Shown: positions 44,529-53,935, numbered from the stretch's first letter. The stretch is DNA of 64,000 bases from ZC4RG35 sp041747855 (GCA_041747855.1 JBGTEJ010000050.1:49089-113088), one strand, 5' to 3'. Program-made: numbers and translations. Notes: generated from the sequence alone by a model not told the origin.

Positions 44529-44987
44529 GTGCGTGTCGTCATCCAAAGAGTGTCCCGGGCCAGTGTTGAAGTAGGAGGATCGGAGATCGCCAGAATCGCT
44601 CTGGGACTTCTGCTATTGGTCGGTGTCGAAGAGGATGACGGTGCCGAGGACGTTCGGGTCGCCGCCGCCAAGATCTTCGGTTTGAGGTTGTTTCCCGACG
44701 CAGACGGGAAGATGAATCTGTCAGTGGACCAGGTTGGTGGGGAGGTCCTAGTGGTGAGCCAGTTCACCCTGCTCGGGGATGCCACCAGGGGACGCAGACC
44801 CTCTTTCACGAAGGCAGCCCCTCCCGAAGTAGCGGAACCCGTTGTCGCCGAACTCATTCATCATCTGGAGGCCCTTGGGGTCCGGACCGCCTCAGGAGTG
44901 TTCGGGGCAAGTATGAAGGTCGAACTTGTCAATGATGGTCCGGTGACCCTTCTGCTCGATGTCAGGCAGGGGAAGGTTGTCGTCTGA
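44529..44987 (+). CDS. dtd: D-aminoacyl-tRNA deacylase
   Basis: A 152-residue DTD1-type deacylase that frees D-amino acids from tRNA. Seen: MRVVIQRVSRASVEVGG at the N-terminus, the SQFTLLGD motif, GRRPSFTKAAPP, GVFGASMKVELVNDGPVT with the conserved NxGPVT signature. The start is GTG 44529; the upstream frame to 44469 overlaps the plsB start region. Its last 26 bp overlap plsY on the opposite strand. Confidence 0.94.
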   Translation: MRVVIQRVSRASVEVGGSEIARIALGLLLLVGVEEDDGAEDVRVAAAKIFGLRLFPDADGKMNLSVDQVGGEVLVVSQFTLLGDATRGRRPSFTKAAPPEVAEPVVAELIHHLEALGVRTASGVFGASMKVELVNDGPVTLLLDVRQGKVVV

Positions 44988-45564
44988 ATCTCACGTTGGC
45001 CTGATGCTTGGGGGCTATCAGGATTCCCAACCCGACACTCAACAGGATGTTGAGTCGTCCGTCGGTGAGTCCCCATCCATCGGGAAGATCCAGGTTGAAG
45101 TGCCATGCCAGGGACATCACGATCAGGATCGAGAGTGTGATCAGTGTGGCCCCATCTGAGGAGTGGGTTGCCCACACCGCCAGGCCGATGATCAGGAGGA
45201 TCGGCACCACGATCAGCGGCCATGCGACGAGCAGTACTCCGGCTGTGATCCCGAGTCCCTTCCCTCCCCGGAATCGATAGATGACGTTGTAGAGGTTGCC
45301 AGCGCATGCGGTCAGTCCACCGACGACCATGCCCAGCTCACCACCTAAGACGTTGCCCGCGAGCGCGGCGGCAGCGCCTTTCGCCATCTCCACAGCCAGG
45401 ACCGAGATGCCAAGACTGGCTCCGCCGAGCTGGAAGGCGTTGTTGGCCCCCGGGTTTCCGGAACCCTGCCTTCGCAGGTCGATACCCGACCTGGCGGCCA
45501 GCAGACCGGCAGTGGGAATGATGCCGATCAGGTATCCGATCAGTCCGGCAAGCATCAGGCTCAC
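44962..45564 (-). CDS. plsY: PlsY-like acyl-phosphate:glycerol-3-phosphate acyltransferase
   Basis: A 200-residue membrane protein with about five helices and the PlsY plan. Motif 1 is GSGNPGANN, close to the usual GSGNxGATN. Motif 2 reads GNLYNVIYRFRGGKG, where PlsY normally has GHxYPxxxxFxGGKG: the His and Pro are replaced by Asn. Motif 3 is KHQANVRF. Whether the altered motif 2 still allows acyl transfer is uncertain. Start GTG 45564 overlaps the adnB stop (GTGA) and has AGGAGGGAGA about 8 nt upstream; the longer frame would overlap adnB deeply. Works in the membrane with PlsX-made acyl phosphate, if active. Confidence 0.85.
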   Translation of the reverse strand: MSLMLAGLIGYLIGIIPTAGLLAARSGIDLRRQGSGNPGANNAFQLGGASLGISVLAVEMAKGAAAALAGNVLGGELGMVVGGLTACAGNLYNVIYRFRGGKGLGITAGVLLVAWPLIVVPILLIIGLAVWATHSSDGATLITLSILIVMSLAWHFNLDLPDGWGLTDGRLNILLSVGLGILIAPKHQANVRFRRQPSPA

Positions 45565-48500
45565 CTGCCAATCTCCCTCCTGCCGGGTTCGCAAAACCTG
45601 AGGAAATCGCAGTTTGCGCACCAGGGCCCGGGTCGTTCGCTGAAGTTTCCGGCAGAGATGTCCGCCGTGATCTGGTTCATCGATCCTCTGGCTGTTGTGA
45701 TCCAGTCATGGTCTGCACGGTAGGTCACCTCGTCGCCGCCCCCACCGAGATACGAGAAAGTGACATCGACTACTTCGGGAGTCGGCCAACCGAAATCGAC
45801 GTCGGCGACCGCGACCGCATATGCCTGCAACTGGACGACCCGCGAGGGGTCACTGCTGACCCGCCCCGACTTGAAGTCGACAACCTCCCAGTGGCGGCCA
45901 TCTATATAGACCGCATCGATTCGACCCCGCAACTTGTAGCCGGTGGGCAGGTCGAGTGAGAACGGGGTCTCGACCATCGAAGCCTTCCGCTCCGAGAAAC
46001 GCGATGCGATGTAGTTGTCGAAAGGCGCCGGGCCCACCGGAGTGTCAGTGATCTCTTCCTGACTCATGTCATAGAGGCTGCCGTCGACGAGGTCTAGTGA
46101 GGCCTGGCCACGTTGATGTAGCTCGATCCGCCGATGGATGTCAGTTCCTCTTGCGGCGGCGAGGTTCCGTCGGCGTGGCAAGGGGTCGATGTCGCTCCAA
46201 TAGAAACGTTTCGGGCACTGCGCATAGGTGACCAAGCCGGTCACGGAGACGGCTGATGTGTCATCCTCGACCAGCTCCAGACCGGGGGTGTTGAGTGCGA
46301 ACAGCCGGCCCTCCGTCTCCTCCACCAACCCTCGATACTCCTCTGCTACCCCGAGAGCACTGGCCAATGCTTCGATGCTGTTGGGGTCATCCATCGCCAT
46401 GCGGAGGGCATTGTCCCAGCCTCCAGGAAAGATCGGATCCGGCGTCGGGCCTTCGGTCCATGCCCCGAGCACTTCGGGCCGCTCCACCGGGTCGGCGAAG
46501 CCTTGACTGATCGAGTTCGGGTGCTCGTTGATCAGATGCCACAACTCGGATGGCTGTTTTGGATGCTTCGTGGGTTCGGGCCGACCGTACCAATACGACC
46601 CCGACACGAAAAGACGTTTGCCTGCCCTGGTGACCGCCACATAGGCCACCCGCCACTCCTGTCGATCGTGACGCTGACGGAGGAATGCGTCCCTGTGTGA
46701 GCCTGAGGGGGGCATACCTGAGAACAGATTGTCGATTCGGAGGTCTCCAGGTAGGAACTGGGCCTTGGTGTCGGGGTCCTCGAGGACCCGGACACTGCTC
46801 GGGAAGTCGCCCTTGGTCAACGCCGGAATCGCCACGTTCTCCCACTCGAGTCCCTTGGCCCTGTGAACCGTGACCAGGGTGACGGCGTCGGCCCCAGAGA
46901 GGCGGGCGGCATCCAGTTCATCGATCGAATCGTCCTCCATGTCGTGGAGATAGTCGAGGAAGGCACCCAATGAAGTTCGACCCCGGAGGGGACTCCAGTC
47001 CCCGGCGAGGTCCAACATCCGGTAGAGGTTGAGTCGAGCCGTGAGCCTGGCATTGGACGGCAGTGCCTCGGTGTCCCGCCAGGCGCCGGTCAGGTCGAGG
47101 ATCAGCCGACAGACCTCGACCAGATTGAGACCCTGAGAATCGAGTAGGACTTGCCGGTAGATGTCGTGAAAGTGTTCCAGGGCCTCCCGTGCTCCAGTCC
47201 GAAGCCCGTCTACCCGGTCGAGATCTTCGAGGGTCTCGATGAGTGTCAGAGGGTCCGGATAATCGGAATCGTCCGCAGAGAGACGACCAGGTGCCGCCGA
47301 CCTGACCAGTGGGGCGAGATCTGCCATGCCGAGGCGGTAGCGACTCCCGAACAGGATCTGGGTCAGGGCGGTCGAGTCATCGGGGTGCTCGACAATTCTC
47401 AGCCACGCCACCAGTTCGGCGACCTCAGGCACGGACAGAAGACCCCCGACGTTGGCCACTTCGATCGGGATGTCATGTTTGCTCAGGGTGTCGACGATCA
47501 CCGGGAAGTGACTGTTCTTCCTGAACAACACCGCCATGTCTCTCCATGGCACCCCCTCGTCATGGAGTCGTTCGAAGCTGGTGGCGATCCACTCGGCCTC
47601 TGCGATCGCATCGGCTGCCCAGTAGGTGACCACCTCGGTGCCGGTGGCGTCTTCAGTGGCCGAGACGAGAGGATGGGCATCGTCTGATGCCCATCCTCGG
47701 ACGCTGTTGGCTATGTCGAGGATCGGCTGGGTGGACCGTCGATTGAGGGTGAGACCGAGGAGGTGGGCGGGGCCCCCCTCAGGGGTGCGGAACTGCTCTT
47801 CGAACTTTTCGAAGTTCTCGGTAGAGGCACCACGCCACTCATATATGGTCTGGTCCTCGTCCCCCACCGCGATCACCGGGAAACCGTTCCCGAAGATGGC
47901 TTCGAGGAGGACTCTTTGCGCCGGGTTGGTGTCTTGATACTCGTCGAGCACTACCACTCGATAGCGACCACGAATCATCTCGGCGAGATGTGGGTGCTGT
48001 GCGACTATCCCTGCGGCCAGGATGATCAGGTCCGAGTAGTCGACGACACCCAGTTGTCTCTTGTCCTCGTTGTAGCGGGAAAGGACTTCGGCCATCTCGA
48101 ACCGCTTCTCCTGGATCTCGCCACGGGGTTCTGATCGGAGGATTTCGTCGGGGGTCTTGAGATGATCGCCTAGCCGGTCTCCCAGTTTGAGAATCGGTTC
48201 GAGACTCCCACGCCAGGTTATGTCCAGGTGCTTGTAGGTCTGGTGACGGAAAGCGTCTTCGAGGAGTTGTCTGGCGAAAGTCGGAGTGATCACCCTGACC
48301 CGTTTATCCACCCCCGCCAATGGGGCGAACTCGGCCAGTATCTGGGCTGCGAACCCGTGATAGGTGTGGACTTCGGCCTGCCGGCCCGGTTCGTCTCCAC
48401 CAATCATCTGTCGAACCCGGTCGGCGAGCTCGCCTGCGGCCTTGTTGGTGAAGGTCATGCCCAAAACTTGTTCGGGCTCCACGTCGTGATTGGCTACCAG

Positions 48501-48632
48501 GTTGGCGATGACCATCGCAACGGTGGTGGTCTTACCGGTGCCTGCCCCGGCCCTGACCTTGATCGAGGTCAGACCCAAATCGAGTATCGCCTTCTGTTCG
48601 GCTGAGGGTTCGATCCCTGATGCGGTGGTCAT
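45561..48632 (-). CDS. adnB: AdnB-like helicase-nuclease (UvrD family)
   Basis: A 1023-residue subunit of the actinobacterial DNA end-resecting helicase-nuclease. Helicase motifs: Walker A VRAGAGTGKTTTV, GMTFTNKAAGELADR, VVLDEYQDTNPAQ, VGDEDQTIYEWRGA and VHRAKGLEWENVAIP. C-terminal RecB-type nuclease: WEVVDFKSGRV with the D..D/E-x-K pattern, and four cysteines for an Fe-S cluster: one in YAQCPKRFYW and three in WCANCDFLRFCEPG. Start ATG 48632 overlaps the adnA stop (ATGA). In mycobacteria the AdnB motor leads, with AdnA as partner. Ends in a GTGA overlap with plsY. Confidence 0.93.
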   Translation of the reverse strand: MTTASGIEPSAEQKAILDLGLTSIKVRAGAGTGKTTTVAMVIANLVANHDVEPEQVLGMTFTNKAAGELADRVRQMIGGDEPGRQAEVHTYHGFAAQILAEFAPLAGVDKRVRVITPTFARQLLEDAFRHQTYKHLDITWRGSLEPILKLGDRLGDHLKTPDEILRSEPRGEIQEKRFEMAEVLSRYNEDKRQLGVVDYSDLIILAAGIVAQHPHLAEMIRGRYRVVVLDEYQDTNPAQRVLLEAIFGNGFPVIAVGDEDQTIYEWRGASTENFEKFEEQFRTPEGGPAHLLGLTLNRRSTQPILDIANSVRGWASDDAHPLVSATEDATGTEVVTYWAADAIAEAEWIATSFERLHDEGVPWRDMAVLFRKNSHFPVIVDTLSKHDIPIEVANVGGLLSVPEVAELVAWLRIVEHPDDSTALTQILFGSRYRLGMADLAPLVRSAAPGRLSADDSDYPDPLTLIETLEDLDRVDGLRTGAREALEHFHDIYRQVLLDSQGLNLVEVCRLILDLTGAWRDTEALPSNARLTARLNLYRMLDLAGDWSPLRGRTSLGAFLDYLHDMEDDSIDELDAARLSGADAVTLVTVHRAKGLEWENVAIPALTKGDFPSSVRVLEDPDTKAQFLPGDLRIDNLFSGMPPSGSHRDAFLRQRHDRQEWRVAYVAVTRAGKRLFVSGSYWYGRPEPTKHPKQPSELWHLINEHPNSISQGFADPVERPEVLGAWTEGPTPDPIFPGGWDNALRMAMDDPNSIEALASALGVAEEYRGLVEETEGRLFALNTPGLELVEDDTSAVSVTGLVTYAQCPKRFYWSDIDPLPRRRNLAAARGTDIHRRIELHQRGQASLDLVDGSLYDMSQEEITDTPVGPAPFDNYIASRFSERKASMVETPFSLDLPTGYKLRGRIDAVYIDGRHWEVVDFKSGRVSSDPSRVVQLQAYAVAVADVDFGWPTPEVVDVTFSYLGGGGDEVTYRADHDWITTARGSMNQITADISAGNFSERPGPWCANCDFLRFCEPGRREIGR

Positions 48633-51577
48633 GGGAGGAACGCACCCCGACCCTCGGGCCACGCCGGGCAGGAGCGCCGGAAAACGCAGCCGGAACAGTG
48701 GTTACCCACCCGTGGTGCCCAATTCTCCTCCTGGATTGCCCGGGTGATCTCCTCCATCTGGGTTCGATTCTCGGCGAGCCTGAAAAGGTCGAGGCGGCGG
48801 GTCGCGACCGATTTGCCGGAGCTTCTCGGGTACCAGAACTCGGCGTTGACGACGTCCTGATCGCCGTCCCAGGCCAGTGCATAGAACGACAATTGCAAAG
48901 AGGTGGAGACGTCATCAACGGTTGGCACGGTGGCAGTCGTCTTGTAGTCCACCACCGCCACTCCGTCTTCCCGCTTCTCGACCCGATCGATGTAGCCATT
49001 CCACGTGACCCCACCCAGTGTGGTTTGAACATGCCTCTCGAGGGTCACTGGTGCGCCTTTCCCGGGCCAGTTCTCATAGAGACGCTTGATGGTCTTCCTA
49101 GCCCGCTCCAGGTGGGCACTGTTGAGCTCAGGCGAGCCGAAATCTGCTGTCTGCCAGGTCTCGTCGAGGATTTCCATGGTCCGTTTCAGAGTGTTGTGTC
49201 GTGAGTCGGTACCGATGATCTCGCCTTCGGAGCGCTCCAGGACCTCATGGATCAGTAACCCGAAAGTCAGATAAGGCGATTCCGAGCTGCCCAGACGGAG
49301 CCGACGTTCGAGGGCATACCTTCTGGGGCAGGTGCGGTAGGCGTCCGCCTGACTCGGGGAGAGACTGAAGGTCTCGGGGAGAAGGGGAGAGTCGAGTCCC
49401 GGCGCCGCTACTCCAGCGAACCGGATCGGGTTCCAGAATGTCCCGGCGTGTCGTGCCAGTGTCGTTGCCGAGGCCAGTCGACGCACCGCTGATGTGAATG
49501 GGTCCATGAGCCAACGTCTCAGCATCGTCTCAGCTTCGGCAAGTGTGACCGGGTCGCGATCGACATCCTCAGGAGGCCCGACTTCATCGAGGTTGGCGCC
49601 TGCCGCGGCCAGCAAGAATCGAGAGGGTCTTCGTTCACTCTGATCCGCCCCGGCCGATGTGGCGGTCCATACCACCCGATTCCGCGCTCTGGTCATTGCG
49701 GTGTAGGCCAACCGCATCTCTTCCTGCACCTGGAACAAGTGCTGTGCACCCGGATCGGAGGTGCGCTCCGGTGATAGAAGCTCCGGGCGGAGCATGCGCC
49801 GACTTCGACGAAGGTCGGGGAAGACACCTTCAGAAGCGTTCGATATGAACACCACGTCGAACTCCAGACCTTTGGCCTGATGAAGGGTGGTCAGGGCGAC
49901 CCGACTCTCTTCTCCCTGGAAAGTGAGCATCGGCTCGGCCTCGAAGTCCTCCTCGTCGGTCATGGCGAAATATGTGGAGAGATCGATCGAAGGGTCTCTT
50001 TCGGCCTGACGGGTGAGGGCCTGGGCCAGGGATGACCAGGCCCGTCGCCAGTCGGTTCTGTCAGGGTCGGTGACCATCGGCCCCAGACCGTCCAGCTTCG
50101 ACCAGAGATGCCAGAATCCGTCAGCTGCCGTCATCTGAGTGGCCCAAGTAGTTTCGGTGAGCAGCTCGGCCATGCCCGGTGCCTCAGGAAGACGCTCGTC
50201 GACGATCCGCGACCACGGCTCCCAGGTCCTCAGGCGGGTCTTGGTGAGCGCCCTCTCCCTTCCTATCGCCATCGCGAACAGGGGTCCGAGGAGGACTCTC
50301 CGCATCGAGCGGTCGGCGACGGCAGCCTCCGATCGGCTGTGGTTACGGAGTGATCCACCGAGTGTGGCGACCGTGACCAGATCACGCACCAGGACCGCCG
50401 CCGGGTGGTCGACGAGACGCGATTGAGGCGGGTCGTGTGGGACGCCCCGGCGGTCCAACGCCCTCGACAGCTCGGAGATGAGCTCTCGCTTGGAGCGCAA
50501 CAGGACTGCGATCTTGGATGGCTCCACACCTTCGACGACAATTGCATGCTGGACCTGTTCGGCAATCCATTCGGCCTCCGCGGTCTCCTGGTCGAATACA
50601 TACGCCTCGCTACGGCCGGTGTGTGGGGCCGGGATCACGGGCCCCGCCGCACCAGGCAGCGATCCTGAGGACACCACCCGGAGTGCGGCGGACATGATCT
50701 GCTCCGGCACCCTGTGGCTCTGGGTCAGCACGATCCTGCGAGCGCCGGGGTGGTCGTCGGAGAAGTTGGCGATGTTGCGCAGCTCCGCCCCACGGAACGA
50801 GTAGATCGACTGATACGGATCGCCGGTGACCGTGAGATTGCCATGCACCCGGGCGAGGAGGGTTGTCAGTCGAGCCTGGGCTGGTGTCGTGTCCTGGTAC
50901 TCGTCGACAAGGACATAACGGTATCTCGCCGGGACCCCTTCGCTCCCTGATTCCTCGAGTGACGCAACGGTGTTGGTGATGAGGACCGCGTAGTCGGTCC
51001 GCCCGAGGTTTCGAAGCTCGCCGAGATACCGTTCGTAGAGTCCCGGGAGGCCACGCCAGTCGGCTCTGGCCTCGGCAAGGAGGCTGAGGTCTTCGGGTGT
51101 CATCAATCGTTCGGAACACCTCATGAGGAAGTCGGCCAGTTCGGTGGCGAAGGCCGGTGAGTCGAGGATGCCCCGGTAGGTCATCGGCCAGTCGGCGGGA
51201 TCCTCTCGGGCAGCCACCCGCGCCACCAGGTTGACCTGTTCGGGGGTGGTCAGCGGAGATGGGATCGGCCCACCGGCGAGTTCTTCTCCGAGTCTCAGTG
51301 CCAGCGAGTGGAATGTCGAGACTTCGAGTGGGATCCCGTTGCCCCCCGTCGCCGCTTCGACGCGACGGCGGAGAGAGGCCGCCGACCTTCGGGAGAAGCA
51401 GAGGACCGCTATCTCATCGCGTCTTGCTTTCTCCGATTCGATCAGGTGGGTGACACGTCGGACCAGAAACTCGGTCTTTCCGGTGCCGGGCCCGGCGACC
51501 ACCACCTGATATCCCTCAGTGTCAGCGATTGCGGATGGCCAGTCACCCGGCCCGACACGCAACTCGTTTGTGGTCAC
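48629..51577 (-). CDS. adnA: AdnA-like helicase-nuclease (UvrD family)
   Basis: A 982-residue partner of AdnB. Seen: Walker A VVVAGPGTGKTEFL, VLCFSRRSAASLRRR, STFHSLALRLG, VLVDEYQDTTPAQ, TGDPYQSIYSFRGAE, LHQAKGLEFDVVFIS, a RecB nuclease motif VAVVDYKTTA, and Fe-S cysteines in YRTCPRRYAL and HCSGCVFRRSCPAW. Start GTG 51577 (MTTNELRVGPGDW); the frame extends to 51619 but that part overlaps the promoter. The two genes form one operon with plsY. The pair should unwind and resect double-strand breaks for recombination. Confidence 0.93.
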   Translation of the reverse strand: MTTNELRVGPGDWPSAIADTEGYQVVVAGPGTGKTEFLVRRVTHLIESEKARRDEIAVLCFSRRSAASLRRRVEAATGGNGIPLEVSTFHSLALRLGEELAGGPIPSPLTTPEQVNLVARVAAREDPADWPMTYRGILDSPAFATELADFLMRCSERLMTPEDLSLLAEARADWRGLPGLYERYLGELRNLGRTDYAVLITNTVASLEESGSEGVPARYRYVLVDEYQDTTPAQARLTTLLARVHGNLTVTGDPYQSIYSFRGAELRNIANFSDDHPGARRIVLTQSHRVPEQIMSAALRVVSSGSLPGAAGPVIPAPHTGRSEAYVFDQETAEAEWIAEQVQHAIVVEGVEPSKIAVLLRSKRELISELSRALDRRGVPHDPPQSRLVDHPAAVLVRDLVTVATLGGSLRNHSRSEAAVADRSMRRVLLGPLFAMAIGRERALTKTRLRTWEPWSRIVDERLPEAPGMAELLTETTWATQMTAADGFWHLWSKLDGLGPMVTDPDRTDWRRAWSSLAQALTRQAERDPSIDLSTYFAMTDEEDFEAEPMLTFQGEESRVALTTLHQAKGLEFDVVFISNASEGVFPDLRRSRRMLRPELLSPERTSDPGAQHLFQVQEEMRLAYTAMTRARNRVVWTATSAGADQSERRPSRFLLAAAGANLDEVGPPEDVDRDPVTLAEAETMLRRWLMDPFTSAVRRLASATTLARHAGTFWNPIRFAGVAAPGLDSPLLPETFSLSPSQADAYRTCPRRYALERRLRLGSSESPYLTFGLLIHEVLERSEGEIIGTDSRHNTLKRTMEILDETWQTADFGSPELNSAHLERARKTIKRLYENWPGKGAPVTLERHVQTTLGGVTWNGYIDRVEKREDGVAVVDYKTTATVPTVDDVSTSLQLSFYALAWDGDQDVVNAEFWYPRSSGKSVATRRLDLFRLAENRTQMEEITRAIQEENWAPRVGNHCSGCVFRRSCPAWPEGRGAFLP

Positions 51578-51590
51578 GGCCCGATCGTAG

Positions 51591-51619
51591 GTACTAAGCC
51601 GCTTTTGGGAAGCTGTCAA
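51591..51619 (-). promoter_or_regulatory. Promoter of the adnA-adnB operon
   Basis: On the minus strand TTGACA (51614-51619) and TAGTAC (51591-51596) are separated by 17 bp. The predicted start lies about 6 nt before the GTG of adnA, so the message is nearly leaderless. The hexamers lie in the 3' end of the small upstream ORF, whose stop TAG coincides with the -10. Confidence 0.55.
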
Positions 51620-51734
51620 TGACCGGGACCAGTTCGACAGTGAGACCGAGTCTGTCGAAGAAGGCGACCGGATCGTCGAAGACAGGCAGGACAGAGGTCG
51701 TGGGACCGATGGGTGTTGGAGTGAAACTGGACAT
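51594..51734 (-). CDS. Candidate small protein, 46 residues
   Basis: Between adnA and the glutamate dehydrogenase gene the minus strand holds ATG 51734 to TAG 51594: MSSFTPTPIGPTTSVLPVFD, then DPVAFFDRLGLTVELVPVI, ending DSFPKAA. Third positions are rich in C and G as in neighbouring genes. A TATGTT box (51741-51746) lies 6 nt upstream of the ATG, which fits the leaderless pattern seen elsewhere here. No family recognised; no signal or membrane helix. It fills an otherwise empty 247-bp gap. It could also be chance, as it is short. Confidence 0.5.
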   Translation of the reverse strand: MSSFTPTPIGPTTSVLPVFDDPVAFFDRLGLTVELVPVIDSFPKAA

Positions 51735-51824
51735 ACTCAGAACATACGGGACGCATGTGACAGATCTTTGACGCGCGTTCGTATCGGGTGCCAAATAGGA
51801 TGCGATGAGCCATTGGAGGAGAAC

Positions 51825-53090
51825 TTGCAGGTAGGTCACGAATTCGACTCACCGATGTATCACGAAGCGGTCGGCCAGTTCGATCGGGTCGCCAGCTTGA
51901 TCGGACTCGACGCCAACATCGCCGACCGGCTCAGGGTGCCCCAGAAGTCGACGGTGGTCAGCTTTCCGTTCCGACGGGACAACTACTCGAAGGTTGAAAC
52001 CATCTTCGGATACCGGGTCCAGCACCTGACCACGATGGGCCCGACCAAGGGGGGCATCCGATTCGCACCAGACGTGGACCTCGGAGAGGTGAGCGCCCTG
52101 GCAATGCTGATGACATGGAAATGCGCGATCGTGGGTCTCCCCTTCGGTGGTGCCAAGGGAGGGGTCCGGATCGACCCAATGGTTCTCTCCCGGGCCGAGC
52201 TCCAGCGGGTCACCCGGCGTTACACCATGGAAATCATCCATGTCATCGGGCCCGAAACAGACATCCCGGCCCCCGACCTGGGGACCAATGAGCAGGTCAT
52301 GGCCTGGTTGATGGACACCTATTCACAGCATGTCGGACATGCCGTGCCAGCCGTGGTCACCGGCAAGCCACCTGCCCTTGGTGGCAGCGTGGCCCGGCGA
52401 GAGGCGACCGGCCGTGGACTCATGTTCCTGGTCCCGCAGGCCGCCCGGATCGCAGATTTCGACCCCGAGGGGGCGACGGTAGCCATCCACGGTTTCGGCA
52501 ACGTTGGTCTGTACGCCGCTATCGCCGGCGACCAGATGGGACTGAAGGTCGTGGCTGTATCAGACATTTCCGGTTCGGTCTACAACCCCGACGGACTCGA
52601 TGTGCCCGCAGTCCAGAAGTGGGTCGACCAGAACCGAGTGTTGGAGGGATACCCCGATGCCGACCATCTGGCCAGTGACGCGGTGTTCGGCCTCGACGTG
52701 GATGTCCTGGTTCCCGCAGCCATCCAGGGTGTGCTGACCAAGGACAACGCCGACCAGGTGAAGGCCAAGCTGGTCATCGAGGGCGCCAACAATCCAACCA
52801 CTCTCGAAGCCGATGACAGCTTGAGGGAACGGGGGATATTCATCATTCCCGACATCCTGGCCAACGCCGGCGGGGTGACCGTCTCCTACTTCGAATGGGT
52901 CCAGGACGTCCAGAAGTATTTCTGGACCGAGAACGAGGTGGTGGCGCGGCTACGCGAGATCATGACCCGGGCATTCGACGAGGTCCACTCCATCGCGATT
53001 GCGGAGGATGTCGACATGAGGACGGCCGCACTGATCAAGGGAATTCGCCGTGTGGCGGACGCCAAACTGGTCAGAGGAGTGTTTCCGTGA
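51825..53090 (+). CDS. gdhA: Glutamate dehydrogenase
   Basis: A 421-residue Glu/Leu/Phe/Val dehydrogenase catalysing reversible oxidative deamination of glutamate. Seen: TMGPTKGGIRFAPDVDLGEV with the substrate lysine, MTWKCAIVGLPFGGAKGGV with the catalytic Lys, DIPAPDLGTNEQVM, and the nucleotide fold IHGFGNVGLYAAIAG. The length and pattern match the hexameric RocG/GudB and archaeal type. The start is taken as TTG 51825, about 4 nt after GGAGGA (51815-51820); no ATG is closer than 51855. Coenzyme choice was not resolved. Last 20 bp overlap the convergent nuclease gene. Confidence 0.93.
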   Translation: MQVGHEFDSPMYHEAVGQFDRVASLIGLDANIADRLRVPQKSTVVSFPFRRDNYSKVETIFGYRVQHLTTMGPTKGGIRFAPDVDLGEVSALAMLMTWKCAIVGLPFGGAKGGVRIDPMVLSRAELQRVTRRYTMEIIHVIGPETDIPAPDLGTNEQVMAWLMDTYSQHVGHAVPAVVTGKPPALGGSVARREATGRGLMFLVPQAARIADFDPEGATVAIHGFGNVGLYAAIAGDQMGLKVVAVSDISGSVYNPDGLDVPAVQKWVDQNRVLEGYPDADHLASDAVFGLDVDVLVPAAIQGVLTKDNADQVKAKLVIEGANNPTTLEADDSLRERGIFIIPDILANAGGVTVSYFEWVQDVQKYFWTENEVVARLREIMTRAFDEVHSIAIAEDVDMRTAALIKGIRRVADAKLVRGVFP

Positions 53091-53886
53091 CCGGTTGCCC
53101 GGTGCCGCCCCACGCCGGACAGATCTCCTTGTAGGAGCACCAGTCACACAAGACACCGGGTCGGGGTGGGAAGTTCTCGCTCTCGATAGCCCTGTCGATG
53201 GCATCCCAGAGCGCCCGGAGTTGGGAGTCCATGGCATCGAGCTGTCGGTCGTTCACCTCGAGTCGGTACATGGTGGGGCCGTTCAGATAGAGAAGACGCA
53301 CTTCGGCGGGTGTCTCACCGGTCCTGTTGCGGATCAGGAGTGCATAGATTTTGAGGGCGAAGAACGCCGACAGGGCATACCTTTCGGGTGGGGCCTTACC
53401 CGTCTTGTAGTCGGTTATCACCAGCTTGCCTTCCGGGGTCCGGTCCATCCGGTCGAGGATGCCCCTGATGGTGATCCCGTCCATCGGTTCGAGCAGGTCG
53501 AGCTCCCGACCTTCGGGTTCGAAGGTCGACGGATCTTCGATCGAGAAGTAGTTGGCAAGAAGGTCGAGGGACTCGAGACCCCAGACACGTTCCTCTTCGA
53601 GGGTGCTGAAGAGGTCCTTGAACTCCTCCTCACCCCGAATCTCGGTCCAGGCCTGACGGAACAGGTCGAAGAGTCGATCGGGGGTTCTCTGGTCGACAGC
53701 CTCGTCGAAGAGTCGTTGCAAGGCGAGATGGGCGGTAGTGCCTCTGGCTTGATGTGGCGATGTCGGCTCCGGGATACGGTCGATGGCCCGAAACTTGAAG
53801 AGCTGAGGACAGGTTTTGTAGTCACCGGCCCGGCTCGGGGACAGGGTCTGCAAGGGCTCGATTTTTCCGTAGGCCTCAACCGTCAT
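53071..53886 (-). CDS. Stand-alone RecB-type PD-(D/E)XK nuclease with Fe-S cysteines
   Basis: A 271-residue nuclease made of just the C-terminal module seen in AdnA, AdnB and RecB/AddB. Seen: LSPSRAGDYKTCPQLFKFRA with the first cysteine, QARGTTAHLALQRLFDE, GILDRMDRT, LVITDYKTGKAPP (the D..x-K nuclease motif), and three cysteines in CDWCSYKEICPAWGG for a 4Fe-4S cluster. It resembles small RecB-like exonucleases and Cas4, but no CRISPR is near. I use ATG 53886 because a TATGAT box lies 7 nt upstream; ATG 53898 is an alternative. The longer frame to 54285 covers the structured RNA region and is not coding. It is divergent from that RNA. Confidence 0.88.
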   Translation of the reverse strand: MTVEAYGKIEPLQTLSPSRAGDYKTCPQLFKFRAIDRIPEPTSPHQARGTTAHLALQRLFDEAVDQRTPDRLFDLFRQAWTEIRGEEEFKDLFSTLEEERVWGLESLDLLANYFSIEDPSTFEPEGRELDLLEPMDGITIRGILDRMDRTPEGKLVITDYKTGKAPPERYALSAFFALKIYALLIRNRTGETPAEVRLLYLNGPTMYRLEVNDRQLDAMDSQLRALWDAIDRAIESENFPPRPGVLCDWCSYKEICPAWGGTGQPVTETLL

Positions 53887-53935
53887 GGTTGCGATCATAG
53901 ATAGAGGTGCCGACAGAAACTCCGGGAGAACAGGC

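Noticed and set aside
51768..51801. TTGACG with TAGGAT as a gdhA promoter
   Set aside because: Spacing is 22 bp, too long for a normal promoter; no better pair could be supported.
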